From assembly GCA_002418775.1 (NCBI GenBank), contig DIEU01000056.1, positions 1 to 21,723 on the forward strand: a stretch of 21,723 nt of DNA, given 5' to 3'. A program made the translations under genes and the position numbers. The number at the start of each line of letters is the position of its first letter. Position 1 is the stretch's first letter. A model generated the notes under the pieces. That model had not been told where the DNA came from, ran no database searches, and saw nothing but the letters and a program-made list of their open reading frames with translations. Source of the DNA: Firmicutes bacterium UBA5766 (lineage in GTDB: Bacteria > Bacillota > Desulfotomaculia > Desulfotomaculales > Nap2-2B). This document shows positions 1-6,451 of this stretch, one piece after another.

Positions 1-12
1 TCGATGAACCAG

Positions 13-54
13 GAAGCTCCCGCCTTTTAGCAAAGCGTAGGCGGGAGAGGCTTC
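13..54 (+). mobile_element. Hairpin resembling the right end of an IS200/IS605 (TnpB) element
   Basis: An 8-bp perfect stem (17-24 with 40-47, CTCCCGCC/GGCGGGAG) is extended by GAAGC (13-17) opposite GCTTC (50-54 region) and is followed by a terminal TTCAC. This GAAGC-CCCGCC-loop-GGCGGG-TTCAC layout is typical of the 3' end (omega RNA and right end) of IS605-type tnpB elements. The frame reading GAT GAA CCA GGA AGC looks like a TnpB C-terminal tail running into the hairpin. It has no stop there and stays open to 159. The rest of the element would lie left of the window, so this is a pattern match only. Confidence 0.4.
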
Positions 55-56
55 AC

Positions 57-161
57 ATGGGGAAAGTTAAATATGACGGCGCGGAATATGATGAACCGCA
101 GGTTTCCGTAACGAAAATTACACCCGCCGGGAAAGTGGACGGCTATGTTTATCCATATTAA
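57..161 (+). CDS. Unrecognised 34-residue ORF or read-through tail
   Basis: ATG at 57 opens a 34-codon frame (MGKVKYDGAEYDEPQ..., ending YVYPY) that stops at 159-161. The same frame is open upstream to the window edge through the IS605-like hairpin. It may therefore be the read-through tail of a damaged tnpB rather than an independent gene. No ribosome binding site is visible because the hairpin occupies that position. I recognise no family. Confidence 0.2.
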   Translation: MGKVKYDGAEYDEPQVSVTKITPAGKVDGYVYPY

Positions 162-225
162 AAAGAAACGCTCCCGCTTTTTTGATAAGCTTGCAGCTGG
201 CGGGTAAGTGTTTTTTGAGGAGAAA

Positions 226-1134
226 ATGAACAATACGCAGCTGACATATACGGCAGGCGCTCCGGATCAGGATACTTTTCTGCGTGACATACTGTTTTCT
301 AAACTGCTGCTGTCACGTTCACTGGTCATCCGGCTGAAGCAGCAGAGCAAAATAAAGGTGAACGGGTATACCGCCCGTACTAACTACCGCATCAACGCGG
401 GGGATTTTATAACCATCGACATGGACTTTACCGAGGAAAACAAAATCGTCCCGGAACTGGTTCTTATAGAAATCGTTTACGAAGACGAGGACTTCCTGGT
501 GGTGAACAAGCCAGCGGGTATGTCCACTCATCCATCCCGGCAGGGAGGCGCCGGCGCCCTGGTCAACGCGGTAACTTATTACTGGCAGGAGTTGGGAAGA
601 AAAACCCTTTTTCGCCCGATAAACCGCCTGGACAGAGACACTTCGGGGTTGGTACTGATCGGGAACAGCCAGTTTGCCCACCAGGGTATGTTCAATCGAA
701 AGAAGTCCCGCAGCATTAAGCGGCAGTATGTTGCTTTGGTAGAGGGAGCGATGGCAGAGGACAGCGGTCGTATTGACCAGCCGATCGCACGGCTGGATGA
801 TAAAAGGCGCAAAAGAATAGTCCATCCGGACGGTCAGCTTGCAGTTACCCATTACCAGACGCTTGAGAGATATCCTGAACACACACTGCTGTCTCTGGAG
901 CTGGAGACCGGACGCACCCATCAGATAAGGGTGCACTTAAGCTTTCTCGGCCACCTGGTATGCGGTGACCTGCTGTACGGATGTGCGTCACCATTAATAG
1001 ATCGGCAGGCGCTGCACGCCGGCCGGCTGTGCTTCATCCATCCCCGCAGCGGAAAAGAAGTAATTCTGGAAGTTCCCCTGTCGGCAGACATCCAAACGGC
1101 TGTTGACCGGCTGAAGGCGCATTCCCCAACTTGA
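226..1134 (+). CDS. RluA/RluD-family pseudouridine synthase
   Basis: It isomerises uridine to pseudouridine in RNA, most likely large-subunit rRNA by analogy with RluD and its Firmicute paralogues; the exact site cannot be read. The 302-residue protein has an N-terminal S4-like RNA-binding segment (about residues 20-65). Motif I follows (VVNKPAGMSTHPS, near 93-105), then the catalytic motif NRLDRDTSG with Asp136, and motif III GRTHQIRVH at 229-237. Length matches the family (300-330). I chose ATG 226 because GAGGAG lies just upstream. An in-frame GTG at 208 would add six residues but has a poorer site. It stands alone, with a weak terminator-like hairpin about 90 nt downstream. Confidence 0.9.
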   Translation: MNNTQLTYTAGAPDQDTFLRDILFSKLLLSRSLVIRLKQQSKIKVNGYTARTNYRINAGDFITIDMDFTEENKIVPELVLIEIVYEDEDFLVVNKPAGMSTHPSRQGGAGALVNAVTYYWQELGRKTLFRPINRLDRDTSGLVLIGNSQFAHQGMFNRKKSRSIKRQYVALVEGAMAEDSGRIDQPIARLDDKRRKRIVHPDGQLAVTHYQTLERYPEHTLLSLELETGRTHQIRVHLSFLGHLVCGDLLYGCASPLIDRQALHAGRLCFIHPRSGKEVILEVPLSADIQTAVDRLKAHSPT

Positions 1135-1222
1135 AGAAAAAGCACTTTAGAAAGGGGCGCTGGTTTTGGAATTTGTAAATCGTTATTAATTGCGCAATAT
1201 GGGATGAACTGCGCAATAAAAA

Positions 1223-1264
1223 AGGCATCCACCGGAAAACATTCCAGGAGAGCCTGTTTTTTTT
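1223..1264 (+). terminator. Possible weak intrinsic terminator after the pseudouridine synthase gene
   Basis: AGGC (1223-1226) can pair with GCCT (1252-1255), with a further TCC/GGA pairing inside, followed by eight T at 1257-1264. The loop is long and the stem short, so termination strength is doubtful. Confidence 0.35.
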
Positions 1265-1293
1265 GGGATAAGATTTAAACGTGGCTTTTTAAA

Positions 1294-1404
1294 TTATTGT
1301 AACGGTTTGCCGCAGTTCTTGCAGAATTTAGCCCCTGGGGATGATTCCTGGCCGCATTCGGCGCAAAAGACCTTTTCAGTGGTTGTTTCTGTTGAGGGAG
1401 TCAA
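1294..1404 (-). pseudogene. Orphan zinc-ribbon fragment
   Basis: On the minus strand a 36-codon frame ends at 1294 and encodes ...VFCAECGQESSPGAKFCKNCGKPLQ. This is a classic double-CxxC zinc ribbon (CAEC and CKNC, each followed by G) of the kind found at one end of many Firmicute membrane or regulatory proteins. The only start available is TTG 1404, directly after a stop codon and without a ribosome binding site. It therefore looks like the residual C-terminal end of a larger lost protein, though a tiny free zinc-ribbon protein cannot be excluded. Confidence 0.5.
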
Positions 1405-1422
1405 TTATTTATAAAAATCTTA

Positions 1423-1451
1423 TTGCGCTTTGGGATATAGTGAGGTATAAT
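1423..1451 (+). promoter_or_regulatory. Sigma-A-type promoter of the ferredoxin gene
   Basis: TTGCGC at 1423-1428 and a perfect TATAAT at 1446-1451 are separated by exactly 17 nt. The predicted transcription start is around 1458, about 65 nt upstream of the ferredoxin start codon. Confidence 0.65.
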
Positions 1452-1454
1452 CAA

Positions 1455-1470
1455 ATGAGCATATGTTCAT
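1455..1470 (+). promoter_or_regulatory. Palindromic operator-like site over the ferredoxin transcription start
   Basis: ATGAGCATATGTTCAT is a 16-bp inverted repeat centred on CATATG with 7 of 8 pairs matched. It lies immediately downstream of the -10 box. Position and sequence resemble the 12-2-12 type operators of ArsR/SmtB metal or thiol repressors (TATGAAC...GTTCATA). No ArsR-type gene is present in the window, so the regulator is unknown. Confidence 0.4.
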
Positions 1471-1521
1471 ATGATTAATTGGGTCAGTGTGCAAGTATTT
1501 GAAAAAAGGAGAGTGTTTTTC

Positions 1522-1692
1522 TTGAAGGCGGCGGTTGATAAAGAAAAATGTACTGGCTGTGGGCAATGCGTAGATATATGCGCTGTTGAGGCCATACAAC
1601 TTGTCGATGATATTGCGGTAGTAAGCGATGAATGCATTGAGTGCGGGGCATGTGTGGACGAATGTCCCAATGGGGCAATATCACTTGACTGA
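1522..1692 (+). CDS. 2[4Fe-4S] ferredoxin
   Basis: A small cytoplasmic electron carrier that shuttles low-potential electrons between oxidoreductases. The 56-residue product has two complete cluster motifs: CTGCGQCVDIC (Cys10, 13, 16, 20) and CIECGACVDECP (Cys38, 41, 44, 48). This is the standard clostridial 8Fe-8S pattern and length. I chose TTG 1522 because AAAGGAG (about 1505-1511) is well spaced before it. A longer frame from ATG 1471 would overlap the promoter and add 17 residues foreign to the family. It is monocistronic, with a consensus promoter containing a palindrome upstream and a strong terminator downstream. Its redox partner is not indicated. Confidence 0.92.
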   Translation: MKAAVDKEKCTGCGQCVDICAVEAIQLVDDIAVVSDECIECGACVDECPNGAISLD

Positions 1693-1752
1693 AGTAATTG
1701 TTTATTGTAGAACATTTGTTAATATCTTCGTTATTTCGTTACCTCCCTTTAC

Positions 1753-1782
1753 CCACCTGATTTGACACAGGTGGTTTTTTTT
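1753..1782 (+). terminator. Intrinsic terminator of the ferredoxin gene
   Basis: A 7-bp perfect stem, CCACCTG (1753-1759) with CAGGTGG (1768-1774), has an 8-nt loop and is followed by eight T (1775-1782). Confidence 0.85.
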
Positions 1783-1884
1783 ACGTCTGTTTTACCCATT
1801 CTCGCTGCTTGGCCAAATGATCGATATTAAAAATGTTATAATGTTGTCGAGCGGTTTTAGGAGAGGAGGAGGAGGAAGGGAATA

Positions 1885-2415
1885 ATGTGTCGAGAGTTGA
1901 CTGCCTGGGAAAAAGCCGTACAATTTCATGGTCATGAATGCCCGGGATTGGCAATTGGTGTCAGGACAGTGGAAGCGGCCCGTGCTAAAATGGGCATCTC
2001 TTTTTCTAAAGATGAGGAAGTGGTCTGTGTTACCGAAAATGACGCCTGCGGAGTAGACGCCATCCAGGTTTTAACCGGATGCAGCCTGGGCAAGGGCAAC
2101 CTGATCTACAGGGGCACAGGTAAACAAGCCTTTACATTTTTCAGCCGCAAGAGTGGAGAAGCGCTGCGTATCGTCTTAAAACCTTTCAAAGGAGAGGTGG
2201 ATAAAGAATCACGCATTGAATACCTGCTGCGAGCCGACCTGGAAGATATTTTCGAGTTCAAACAACCCCGTTATCCTCAGCCCCAGATGGCCCGCGTCTT
2301 TACCAGTCATATTTGTGAAATTTGTCAGGAAGCATGCCCCGAACACAAAGTGAGGATTCAGGACGGAAAAAAAGTGTGCCTGGATTGTTTCCAGGATTAC
2401 GGTCGTGGTTGGTGA
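1885..2415 (+). CDS. FmdE family protein with C-terminal zinc ribbon
   Basis: The 176-residue protein carries the FmdE signature FHGHECPGLAIG (residues 14-25; His15, His17, Cys19). Other conserved segments are ENDACGVDAIQVLTGCS and GNLIYRGTGKQAF. A C-terminal treble-clef or zinc ribbon has CxxC pairs at 144/147 and 165/168. FmdE was named from the molybdenum formylmethanofuran dehydrogenase operon of methanogens. Bacterial homologues are widespread in anaerobes and often sit near molybdate or tungstate genes, but their biochemical role is not settled. ATG 1885 follows a purine-rich GAGGAGGAGGAAGG site, and a TATAAT lies at 1837-1842 without a good -35. The downstream methyltransferase gene overlaps its end, which implies co-translation. 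The molybdenum/tungsten-flavoured locus at the other end of the window may be functionally linked; this is inference. Confidence 0.88.
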   Translation: MCRELTAWEKAVQFHGHECPGLAIGVRTVEAARAKMGISFSKDEEVVCVTENDACGVDAIQVLTGCSLGKGNLIYRGTGKQAFTFFSRKSGEALRIVLKPFKGEVDKESRIEYLLRADLEDIFEFKQPRYPQPQMARVFTSHICEICQEACPEHKVRIQDGKKVCLDCFQDYGRGW

Positions 2416-3247
2416 GATGGAAACTGCTTACTATGACCGGCTATGGATGGATGAGTTACGGAGTCGATCCAGCGGAGTCGATAATGAAGCCTTCTGGGAT
2501 GGCAGGGCTGAGCGTTTCAGCGCTTCAGCAGACCAGGATCACAGGGCAAAACGCTTAAACCGTGTCCTTGATTTGCTCAGCCAAAAGGGGATGCTTCACG
2601 AAAATAGTTCTATTCTGGACATAGGCTGTGGGCCGGGTAAATTTGCGGTGGAAATGGCTAAGATTGGTAAGGAAGTTATAGGTATCGATGTATCCTCTAA
2701 GATGCTGGCCTATGCTGAGAACAAAAGGCTGGAGGAGGGGCTGGAAAACCTGCAGTTCATGAAACTGGACTGGGGGCAAGTATCTCTTGCAGAGCTAAAC
2801 TGGGAGAAGCGCTTCGATCTTGTGTTTGCTTCCATGTGCCCGGCTATCAACAGTCAGAAAGCCCTGGAGAAGATGATCTCTGCCAGTAGAAGTTGCTGTT
2901 ACATGAGTAATTTTGCGTTTAGGCAGGAAAGTATTTTCGATACCTTGGCGGCTCAATTGGCGCCGGCCCGATCTCTTAAACAACAGGGAAATGCGGTTTA
3001 CTGCTGTTTCAATATACTGTGGCTTTCCGGCTATTATCCTGAAGTGACCTATATGGATTCCCAGTGGGAACGTAAATTTTCTTACACGGAAGCCCTTGAA
3101 TATTATGGCGCGGCCTTACCCATACCCGGGGGACCATCTCGGGAACAAAGCGAATTAATGAAAAAATATCTTCAACAATGTTCTGCCAATGGGATAATTC
3201 TGGAGAAGGTACGGGCTAAATTTGCCTTCATATACTGGAAGATTTGA
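2405..3247 (+). CDS. Class I SAM-dependent methyltransferase
   Basis: The 280-residue protein has a Rossmann-type SAM domain with motif I ILDIGCGPGKF (residues 70-80) and an acidic motif II region ending VIGIDVSSKML. The N-terminal RSSGVDNEAFWDGRAERF segment is typical of a clade of small-molecule methyltransferases found beside FmdE or metal-uptake genes in clostridia. The substrate is unknown. The start is ambiguous. GTG 2405 has AGGA nine nt upstream and overlaps fmdE by 11 nt; ATG 2417 lies just after the fmdE stop but has no clear ribosome binding site. Either way it is translationally coupled to FmdE, so the two probably work together. No terminator is visible behind it. Confidence 0.85.
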   Translation: MVGEMETAYYDRLWMDELRSRSSGVDNEAFWDGRAERFSASADQDHRAKRLNRVLDLLSQKGMLHENSSILDIGCGPGKFAVEMAKIGKEVIGIDVSSKMLAYAENKRLEEGLENLQFMKLDWGQVSLAELNWEKRFDLVFASMCPAINSQKALEKMISASRSCCYMSNFAFRQESIFDTLAAQLAPARSLKQQGNAVYCCFNILWLSGYYPEVTYMDSQWERKFSYTEALEYYGAALPIPGGPSREQSELMKKYLQQCSANGIILEKVRAKFAFIYWKI

Positions 3248-3354
3248 GCATAACCATTTTCAATCATTAAGGTGCAGGAATTAAAATTAATTGATTGCGA
3301 CCGGATAGCGATATAACTTCCGGCGCCAATATGAAAAATAAAGCTTAAATAGCC

Positions 3355-3382
3355 TTGATTTGAGCCGGTAAAATGATAATAT
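3355..3382 (+). promoter_or_regulatory. Possible promoter of the sulfite reductase gene
   Basis: TTGATT at 3355-3360 and TAATAT at 3377-3382 are separated by 16 nt, about 45 nt before the ATG at 3427. Both boxes are imperfect. Confidence 0.35.
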
Positions 3383-3426
3383 CTATAGTAACAAATATTT
3401 TCTATTTTCGAGAGAGGTGAGCAGAA

Positions 3427-4092
3427 ATGACTGCAACGGATTTGTTGGAAAAGGGCGCGGTGCTTCAGCGCGATAAAGAAACTTTTGCGGTGGTTCCCCA
3501 TCTGCCCGGCGGACTGGTTACTCCTGATGCTTTAAGAAGAATTGCCGATGTTGCGGAAAAATATAACGCCAAGGCTCTGAAAATGACCTCCGCTCAACGT
3601 CTTGCAATTGTGGGTTTAAAGGAAGAAGACCTGGACAATGTCTGGCGCGATCTGGATATGAAGCCAAGCCACGCCATCGGCTTGTGTGTGCGCAGCATCA
3701 AGTTTTGCCCGGGAACTGCTTTTTGCAAGCGAGGGCAGCAGGATTCCGTGAGTTTGGGATTAAAACTGGACGAGCGCTATCACGGCCTTGAACTGCCCGG
3801 CAAATTTAAAATGGGTGTCAGCGGCTGTGTAAATTCCTGCGGTGAAAACCATTTCCGGGATGTGGGCGCAATGGGTATGCCCAAGGGATTCAAACTGATG
3901 GTGGGCGGAAACGGAGGGGTTACCCCCCGGATTGGACAGGCTATTTTCGAAGGCTTAAGTGAAGAACAGGTTTTGGAGAAAGTGGACAGGATCATCAAAG
4001 TCTATGCCCAGGGCGCCAAAAAGCACGAACGGCTCGGCAAGTATATCGAGCGTATAGGTTTGGAGGAATTCAAAAGCCAGCTGGAGGCCTAA
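3427..4092 (+). CDS. Small (assimilatory-type) siroheme-[4Fe-4S] sulfite/nitrite reductase
   Basis: It is predicted to reduce sulfite or nitrite by six electrons at a coupled siroheme/[4Fe-4S] centre. At 221 residues it matches the low-molecular-weight single-subunit sulfite reductases of sulfate reducers (about 220 residues) and is far below the 500-600 residues of CysI or NirA. An N-terminal ferredoxin-like half (about 20-85) precedes the cluster motif Cys94-x5-Cys100 (CPGTAFC) and Cys134-x3-Cys138 (SGCVNSCGE), the standard siroheme/cluster ligand set. The start ATG 3427 follows GAGAGGTGAG. It is monocistronic, with a structured T-rich terminator at 4140-4198. Whether it serves assimilation, detoxification or electron disposal cannot be seen, and no partner electron-transfer subunit is adjacent apart from the ferredoxin 2 kb upstream. 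Confidence 0.88.
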   Translation: MTATDLLEKGAVLQRDKETFAVVPHLPGGLVTPDALRRIADVAEKYNAKALKMTSAQRLAIVGLKEEDLDNVWRDLDMKPSHAIGLCVRSIKFCPGTAFCKRGQQDSVSLGLKLDERYHGLELPGKFKMGVSGCVNSCGENHFRDVGAMGMPKGFKLMVGGNGGVTPRIGQAIFEGLSEEQVLEKVDRIIKVYAQGAKKHERLGKYIERIGLEEFKSQLEA

Positions 4093-4139
4093 TCCGGCAG
4101 CAGATTTCAATAACTAAGCAGCTATTAAGAAGGGGAAAA

Positions 4140-4198
4140 AGCGCAATAAAAAAGATTTACTAAGTAAAACTCTATTGGCGAAGCGCTGGGGGTTTTTT
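4140..4198 (+). terminator. Branched intrinsic terminator after the sulfite reductase gene
   Basis: AGCG (4140-4143) pairs with CGCT (4184-4187), CAATA (4144-4148) with TATTG (4173-4177), and TTTAC with GTAAA (4156-4168) at the tip. GGGGG and six T (4193-4198) follow. The interior loops make it irregular. Confidence 0.5.
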
Positions 4199-4305
4199 AC
4201 CCAAGCTGTGTGTGGTTTCGTGTATGAAGGAGAAGAAGCGCCTGACACGTGTCCAAGGTGCGGGGGTATATTGAACATGATATTATTTATTATAGAGGGA
4301 TAGAA

Positions 4306-4554
4306 ATGTCATTAAACACTATAATGGTTGTTAGAGTGAATCATCGCACGGAAAAAGCGGTAGATATCCAGAATATATTTACAAAGTATGGTTGTTCAAT
4401 AAAAGTTAGAATAGGATTGCATGAAGCAGGAGATGTGTGTTCTGATGATGGACTAATTATTCTGCAATTGATCGGTAGCATGGATGAAATTAAAAGTTTC
4501 AACAATGAGTTGAATTCAGTTGAAGGTATAAAAGCTAATATAATGGAAATATAA
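4306..4554 (+). CDS. TM1266-like ACT/ferredoxin-fold small protein
   Basis: An 82-residue cytoplasmic protein with the pattern of the TM1266 family (annotated elsewhere as iron-only hydrogenase system regulator): TIMVVRVNHR, then NIFTKYGCSIKVRIGLHE, a strand GLIILQLIG, and a C-terminal NSVEGIKANIMEI. This is the ACT-like beta-alpha-beta fold that binds a small ligand and forms dimers. The function is inferred from family only, and no hydrogenase gene is present here. ATG 4306 is preceded by GAGGG with 6-nt spacing. The longer GTG 4249 frame lacks a ribosome binding site. Base composition is more AT-rich than its upstream neighbours. A 10-bp palindrome GACACGTGTC lies upstream at 4244-4253. 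Confidence 0.7.
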   Translation: MSLNTIMVVRVNHRTEKAVDIQNIFTKYGCSIKVRIGLHEAGDVCSDDGLIILQLIGSMDEIKSFNNELNSVEGIKANIMEI

Positions 4555-4584
4555 AGATCAAAGAGATCAATTAAGGATAAAGTG

Positions 4585-4599
4585 ACACGGCAACCGTGT
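4585..4599 (+). other. Short strong hairpin downstream of the TM1266-like gene
   Basis: ACACGG-CAA-CCGTGT is a 6-bp perfect stem with a triloop, 30 nt after the stop codon. It lacks an immediate T run, though a T-rich stretch starts about 8 nt later. It could be a weak terminator. Confidence 0.35.
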
Positions 4600-4642
4600 A
4601 TCTGTTCTTTAATTTGATGTTTGAATGCCGGTTTTTAGCTTT

Positions 4643-4654
4643 ATAGAATTCTAT
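4643..4654 (+). promoter_or_regulatory. Palindrome overlapping a possible -10 box before the creatininase-family gene
   Basis: ATAGAATTCTAT is a perfect 12-bp palindrome. TTGAAT at 4621-4626 with ATAGAA at 4643-4648 (16-nt spacing) would make a weak promoter, placing the palindrome over the -10 and the start of transcription, as expected for an operator. Confidence 0.35.
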
Positions 4655-4676
4655 CAGTAACCTGCACTCCTGGGGT

Positions 4677-4710
4677 TGTCCGTTCTCTTGAAAGAGAAAA
4701 GAAAAGGACA
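4677..4710 (+). other. Leader hairpin ahead of the creatininase-family gene
   Basis: TTCTCTT (4683-4689) pairs perfectly with AAGAGAA (4692-4698) around a 2-nt loop, and an outer TGTCC (4677-4681) pairs with GGACA (4706-4710). It lies 36 nt before the ATG at 4747. No known riboswitch consensus was recognised. Confidence 0.4.
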
Positions 4711-4746
4711 CAAAAATAGATTGTTTTTTAATAAGGTGGCTGAAAA

Positions 4747-5436
4747 ATGTCAAAATACTTAGGCGATCTCACCTGGCCTGAGATTGGTGATTATTTGGTT
4801 AAAAGGAAAGACATAATTCTGCCGTTTGGTTCTGTTGAAGAGCATGGTTATCATCTTCCCTTATCAACTGATGGGGATATTGCAACCAAAGTATCAGAAG
4901 GAATTTCAGATCTTACTGACATAATTTATGCCCCTTTAGTTTGGTACGGTGTAAGTAATAGTACATTATCATATACCGGAACAATTATGGTTGATTTTTC
5001 TTCTCTTCTGAATTTTGCCTCTTCCCTATTTAACAGTATTAAGAATAACGGTTTTGAAAAAATATATCTTATATTAGGACATTTAAGCGGATCGGAAATT
5101 TCCGCTTTAAAAGAAGCCGGCAGAAGATGCACGGATCTGGAGATATATATGCTGGATTATTCCCTCCTTTCCTTTGACGACATTATGGAATCTGAAAGAT
5201 ACCATGCATGCGAGCTGGAAACTTCGTTAATGCTGTATCTTTACCCAGATAAGGTTGATCTGAAAAAAGCTGTTGACGAGGAGATAATAGTAGATCAATA
5301 TGCGATCAACGGCTTAAGTAAAACAAAAAGTGGTGTTTGGGGTTTACCTACTAAGGCAGCAAAGGAAAAAGGAAAATATATTTATCAGCGGATTGTTAAT
5401 GAATTTTCTGTTTATATAAGAAATAAATCTTCTTAA
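4747..5436 (+). CDS. Creatininase (arginine/creatinine amidohydrolase)-family protein
   Basis: The 229-residue protein opens with the creatininase-fold pattern LPFGSVEEHGYHLPLSTDGD (residues 25-44), which carries metal-ligand candidates Glu31/Glu32, His33 and Asp42. Near the end it has HACELETS (153-160), the usual second-shell H-A-G-E-x-E-T-S motif with Cys replacing Gly. The normally conserved NGHGGN loop reads LGHLSGSE (110-117): His112 is kept but the glycine/asparagine frame is lost. Family members hydrolyse cyclic or linear amides, for example creatinine, mycofactocin precursors or formamidopyrimidines. Which substrate applies is unknown, and the altered loop suggests a divergent one. 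ATG 4747 has AAGGTGG upstream. The gene is single, with a structured leader and a strong terminator. Confidence 0.72.
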   Translation: MSKYLGDLTWPEIGDYLVKRKDIILPFGSVEEHGYHLPLSTDGDIATKVSEGISDLTDIIYAPLVWYGVSNSTLSYTGTIMVDFSSLLNFASSLFNSIKNNGFEKIYLILGHLSGSEISALKEAGRRCTDLEIYMLDYSLLSFDDIMESERYHACELETSLMLYLYPDKVDLKKAVDEEIIVDQYAINGLSKTKSGVWGLPTKAAKEKGKYIYQRIVNEFSVYIRNKSS

Positions 5437-5452
5437 AAGTCCAAATGAAAAA

Positions 5453-5483
5453 GGACCGGAGTTCTTTACTCCCGGCCCTTTTT
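5453..5483. terminator. Bidirectional terminator between creatininase-family gene and cotJC
   Basis: GGACCGGAGT (5453-5462) pairs with ACTCCCGGCCC (5468-5478) with one mismatch and one bulge. It is flanked by an A run upstream and five T downstream (5479-5483), so it can stop transcripts from both convergent genes. Confidence 0.75.
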
Positions 5484-5532
5484 CAATAGGCGCTCTTTGA
5501 GTTAATCGAGTGTGCTGGGTGTTCTTGAAATC

Positions 5533-6105
5533 TTAGAAAAACTTTTTGCTGTTCATAAAGCCCTGGACATCGTTTAATGTTTCACCGAAGCGCTGGAAGT
5601 GGACTATTTCTCGCTCCCGGAGGAATCTGAGCACGTCTGTGACCAGGGGATCGTCGCTTAACTGGATTAAATGCTCATAAGCGGAACGGGCTTTTTGTTC
5701 TGCGTCCATGTCCTCGGTCAGATCGGTAATCGGATCTCCGGTGGCCTGAACGTATGAGGCAATCCAGGGCACGCCGTTGGCGTCGTTCCAGAACAGGGCG
5801 TGGTTATGCTGGGCGTAGTGCCCGCCCAGTCCGGCGGCCTCCATTTGCTGCGGGCTGACTCCCCTGGTCAATTTGTAAAAGATGGTCGCCACAATTTCCA
5901 TGTGGCCCATTTCTTCTGTCCCTATATCGGTCAGCAGTCCCCTGGCTTTATCGGTAGGCATTGAGTACCTCTGGTTAAGATACCTTAAAGATGCCGACAG
6001 CTCCCCATCCGGGCCGCCATACTGGGTGATGATCACTTTTGCAAGTTTGGGATTGGGACCGCATACCTTGACCGGATACTCCAAATTTTTTTGATATATC
6101 CACAT
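5533..6105 (-). CDS. cotJC: CotJC spore-coat protein, manganese catalase family
   Basis: The 190-residue ferritin-like protein keeps the dimanganese ligands expected for Mn-catalases: Glu35 (DGELSAS), Glu65 and His68 (GTEEMGHME), Glu144 (AYEHL) and His169 (REIVHF). The GGHYAQHNHALF segment is typical of CotJC. In Bacillus this protein is part of the inner spore coat assembled in the mother cell. The intact ligand set suggests possible peroxide-removing activity. It is the third gene of cotJA-cotJB-cotJC, with 24 nt between cotJB and cotJC and an upstream AGGAGAG-type site. Expression should come from the sigma-E-like promoter before cotJA. Confidence 0.95.
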   Translation of the reverse strand: MWIYQKNLEYPVKVCGPNPKLAKVIITQYGGPDGELSASLRYLNQRYSMPTDKARGLLTDIGTEEMGHMEIVATIFYKLTRGVSPQQMEAAGLGGHYAQHNHALFWNDANGVPWIASYVQATGDPITDLTEDMDAEQKARSAYEHLIQLSDDPLVTDVLRFLREREIVHFQRFGETLNDVQGFMNSKKFF

Positions 6106-6129
6106 TTGTTGATCTCTCCTTAGTTTAGT

Positions 6130-6435
6130 TTACATGTCCCAAGGCCAGGGGGAGTTAATCCACTGCCAGGTTAGCTGGCTGGTAGATAAGCCAAAGTGAA
6201 ACAGCGGGCCATAAAGTTGTTCATAAGACGCAATACTCTGCTTCAGCTGGGGCACAATTGAGTTATATGACATTAGAGCCTGCTGGTCATCTGGGTGCGT
6301 ATCCAGGTAGAGGTTCAATTCAATGGCAATGAACTGCAGCTGCTGAATTTCTAAAAGCATAGCTAGTTGGTTATTGTGATCACATGCCGTTATAATAACT
6401 TTTTGGGCCTGGGGGTTTTCCTGGCTGTTATCCAT
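6130..6435 (-). CDS. cotJB: CotJB spore-coat protein
   Basis: A 101-residue, mostly helical, acidic protein. It has the CotJB pattern LLEIQQLQFIAIELNLYLDTHPDDQQAL, given here only as a region (about residues 27-54), and an aromatic C-terminus ending WINSPWPWDM. In Bacillus CotJB is co-assembled with CotJA and CotJC in the spore coat, and its molecular role is structural or unknown. I prefer ATG 6435 because AGAGGTG lies six nt upstream. A GTG at 6444 is inside that ribosome binding site and is unlikely to be used. It lies 16 nt after cotJA. Confidence 0.9.
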   Translation of the reverse strand: MDNSQENPQAQKVIITACDHNNQLAMLLEIQQLQFIAIELNLYLDTHPDDQQALMSYNSIVPQLKQSIASYEQLYGPLFHFGLSTSQLTWQWINSPWPWDM

Positions 6436-6451
6436 CTGATTCACCTCTTTT

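Noticed and set aside
319..936. 205-codon minus-strand ORF
   Set aside because: It is antisense to the pseudouridine synthase, whose motifs are unmistakable.
4249..4305. Longer GTG start for the TM1266-like gene
   Set aside because: It has no ribosome binding site, and the added residues fall outside the family domain.
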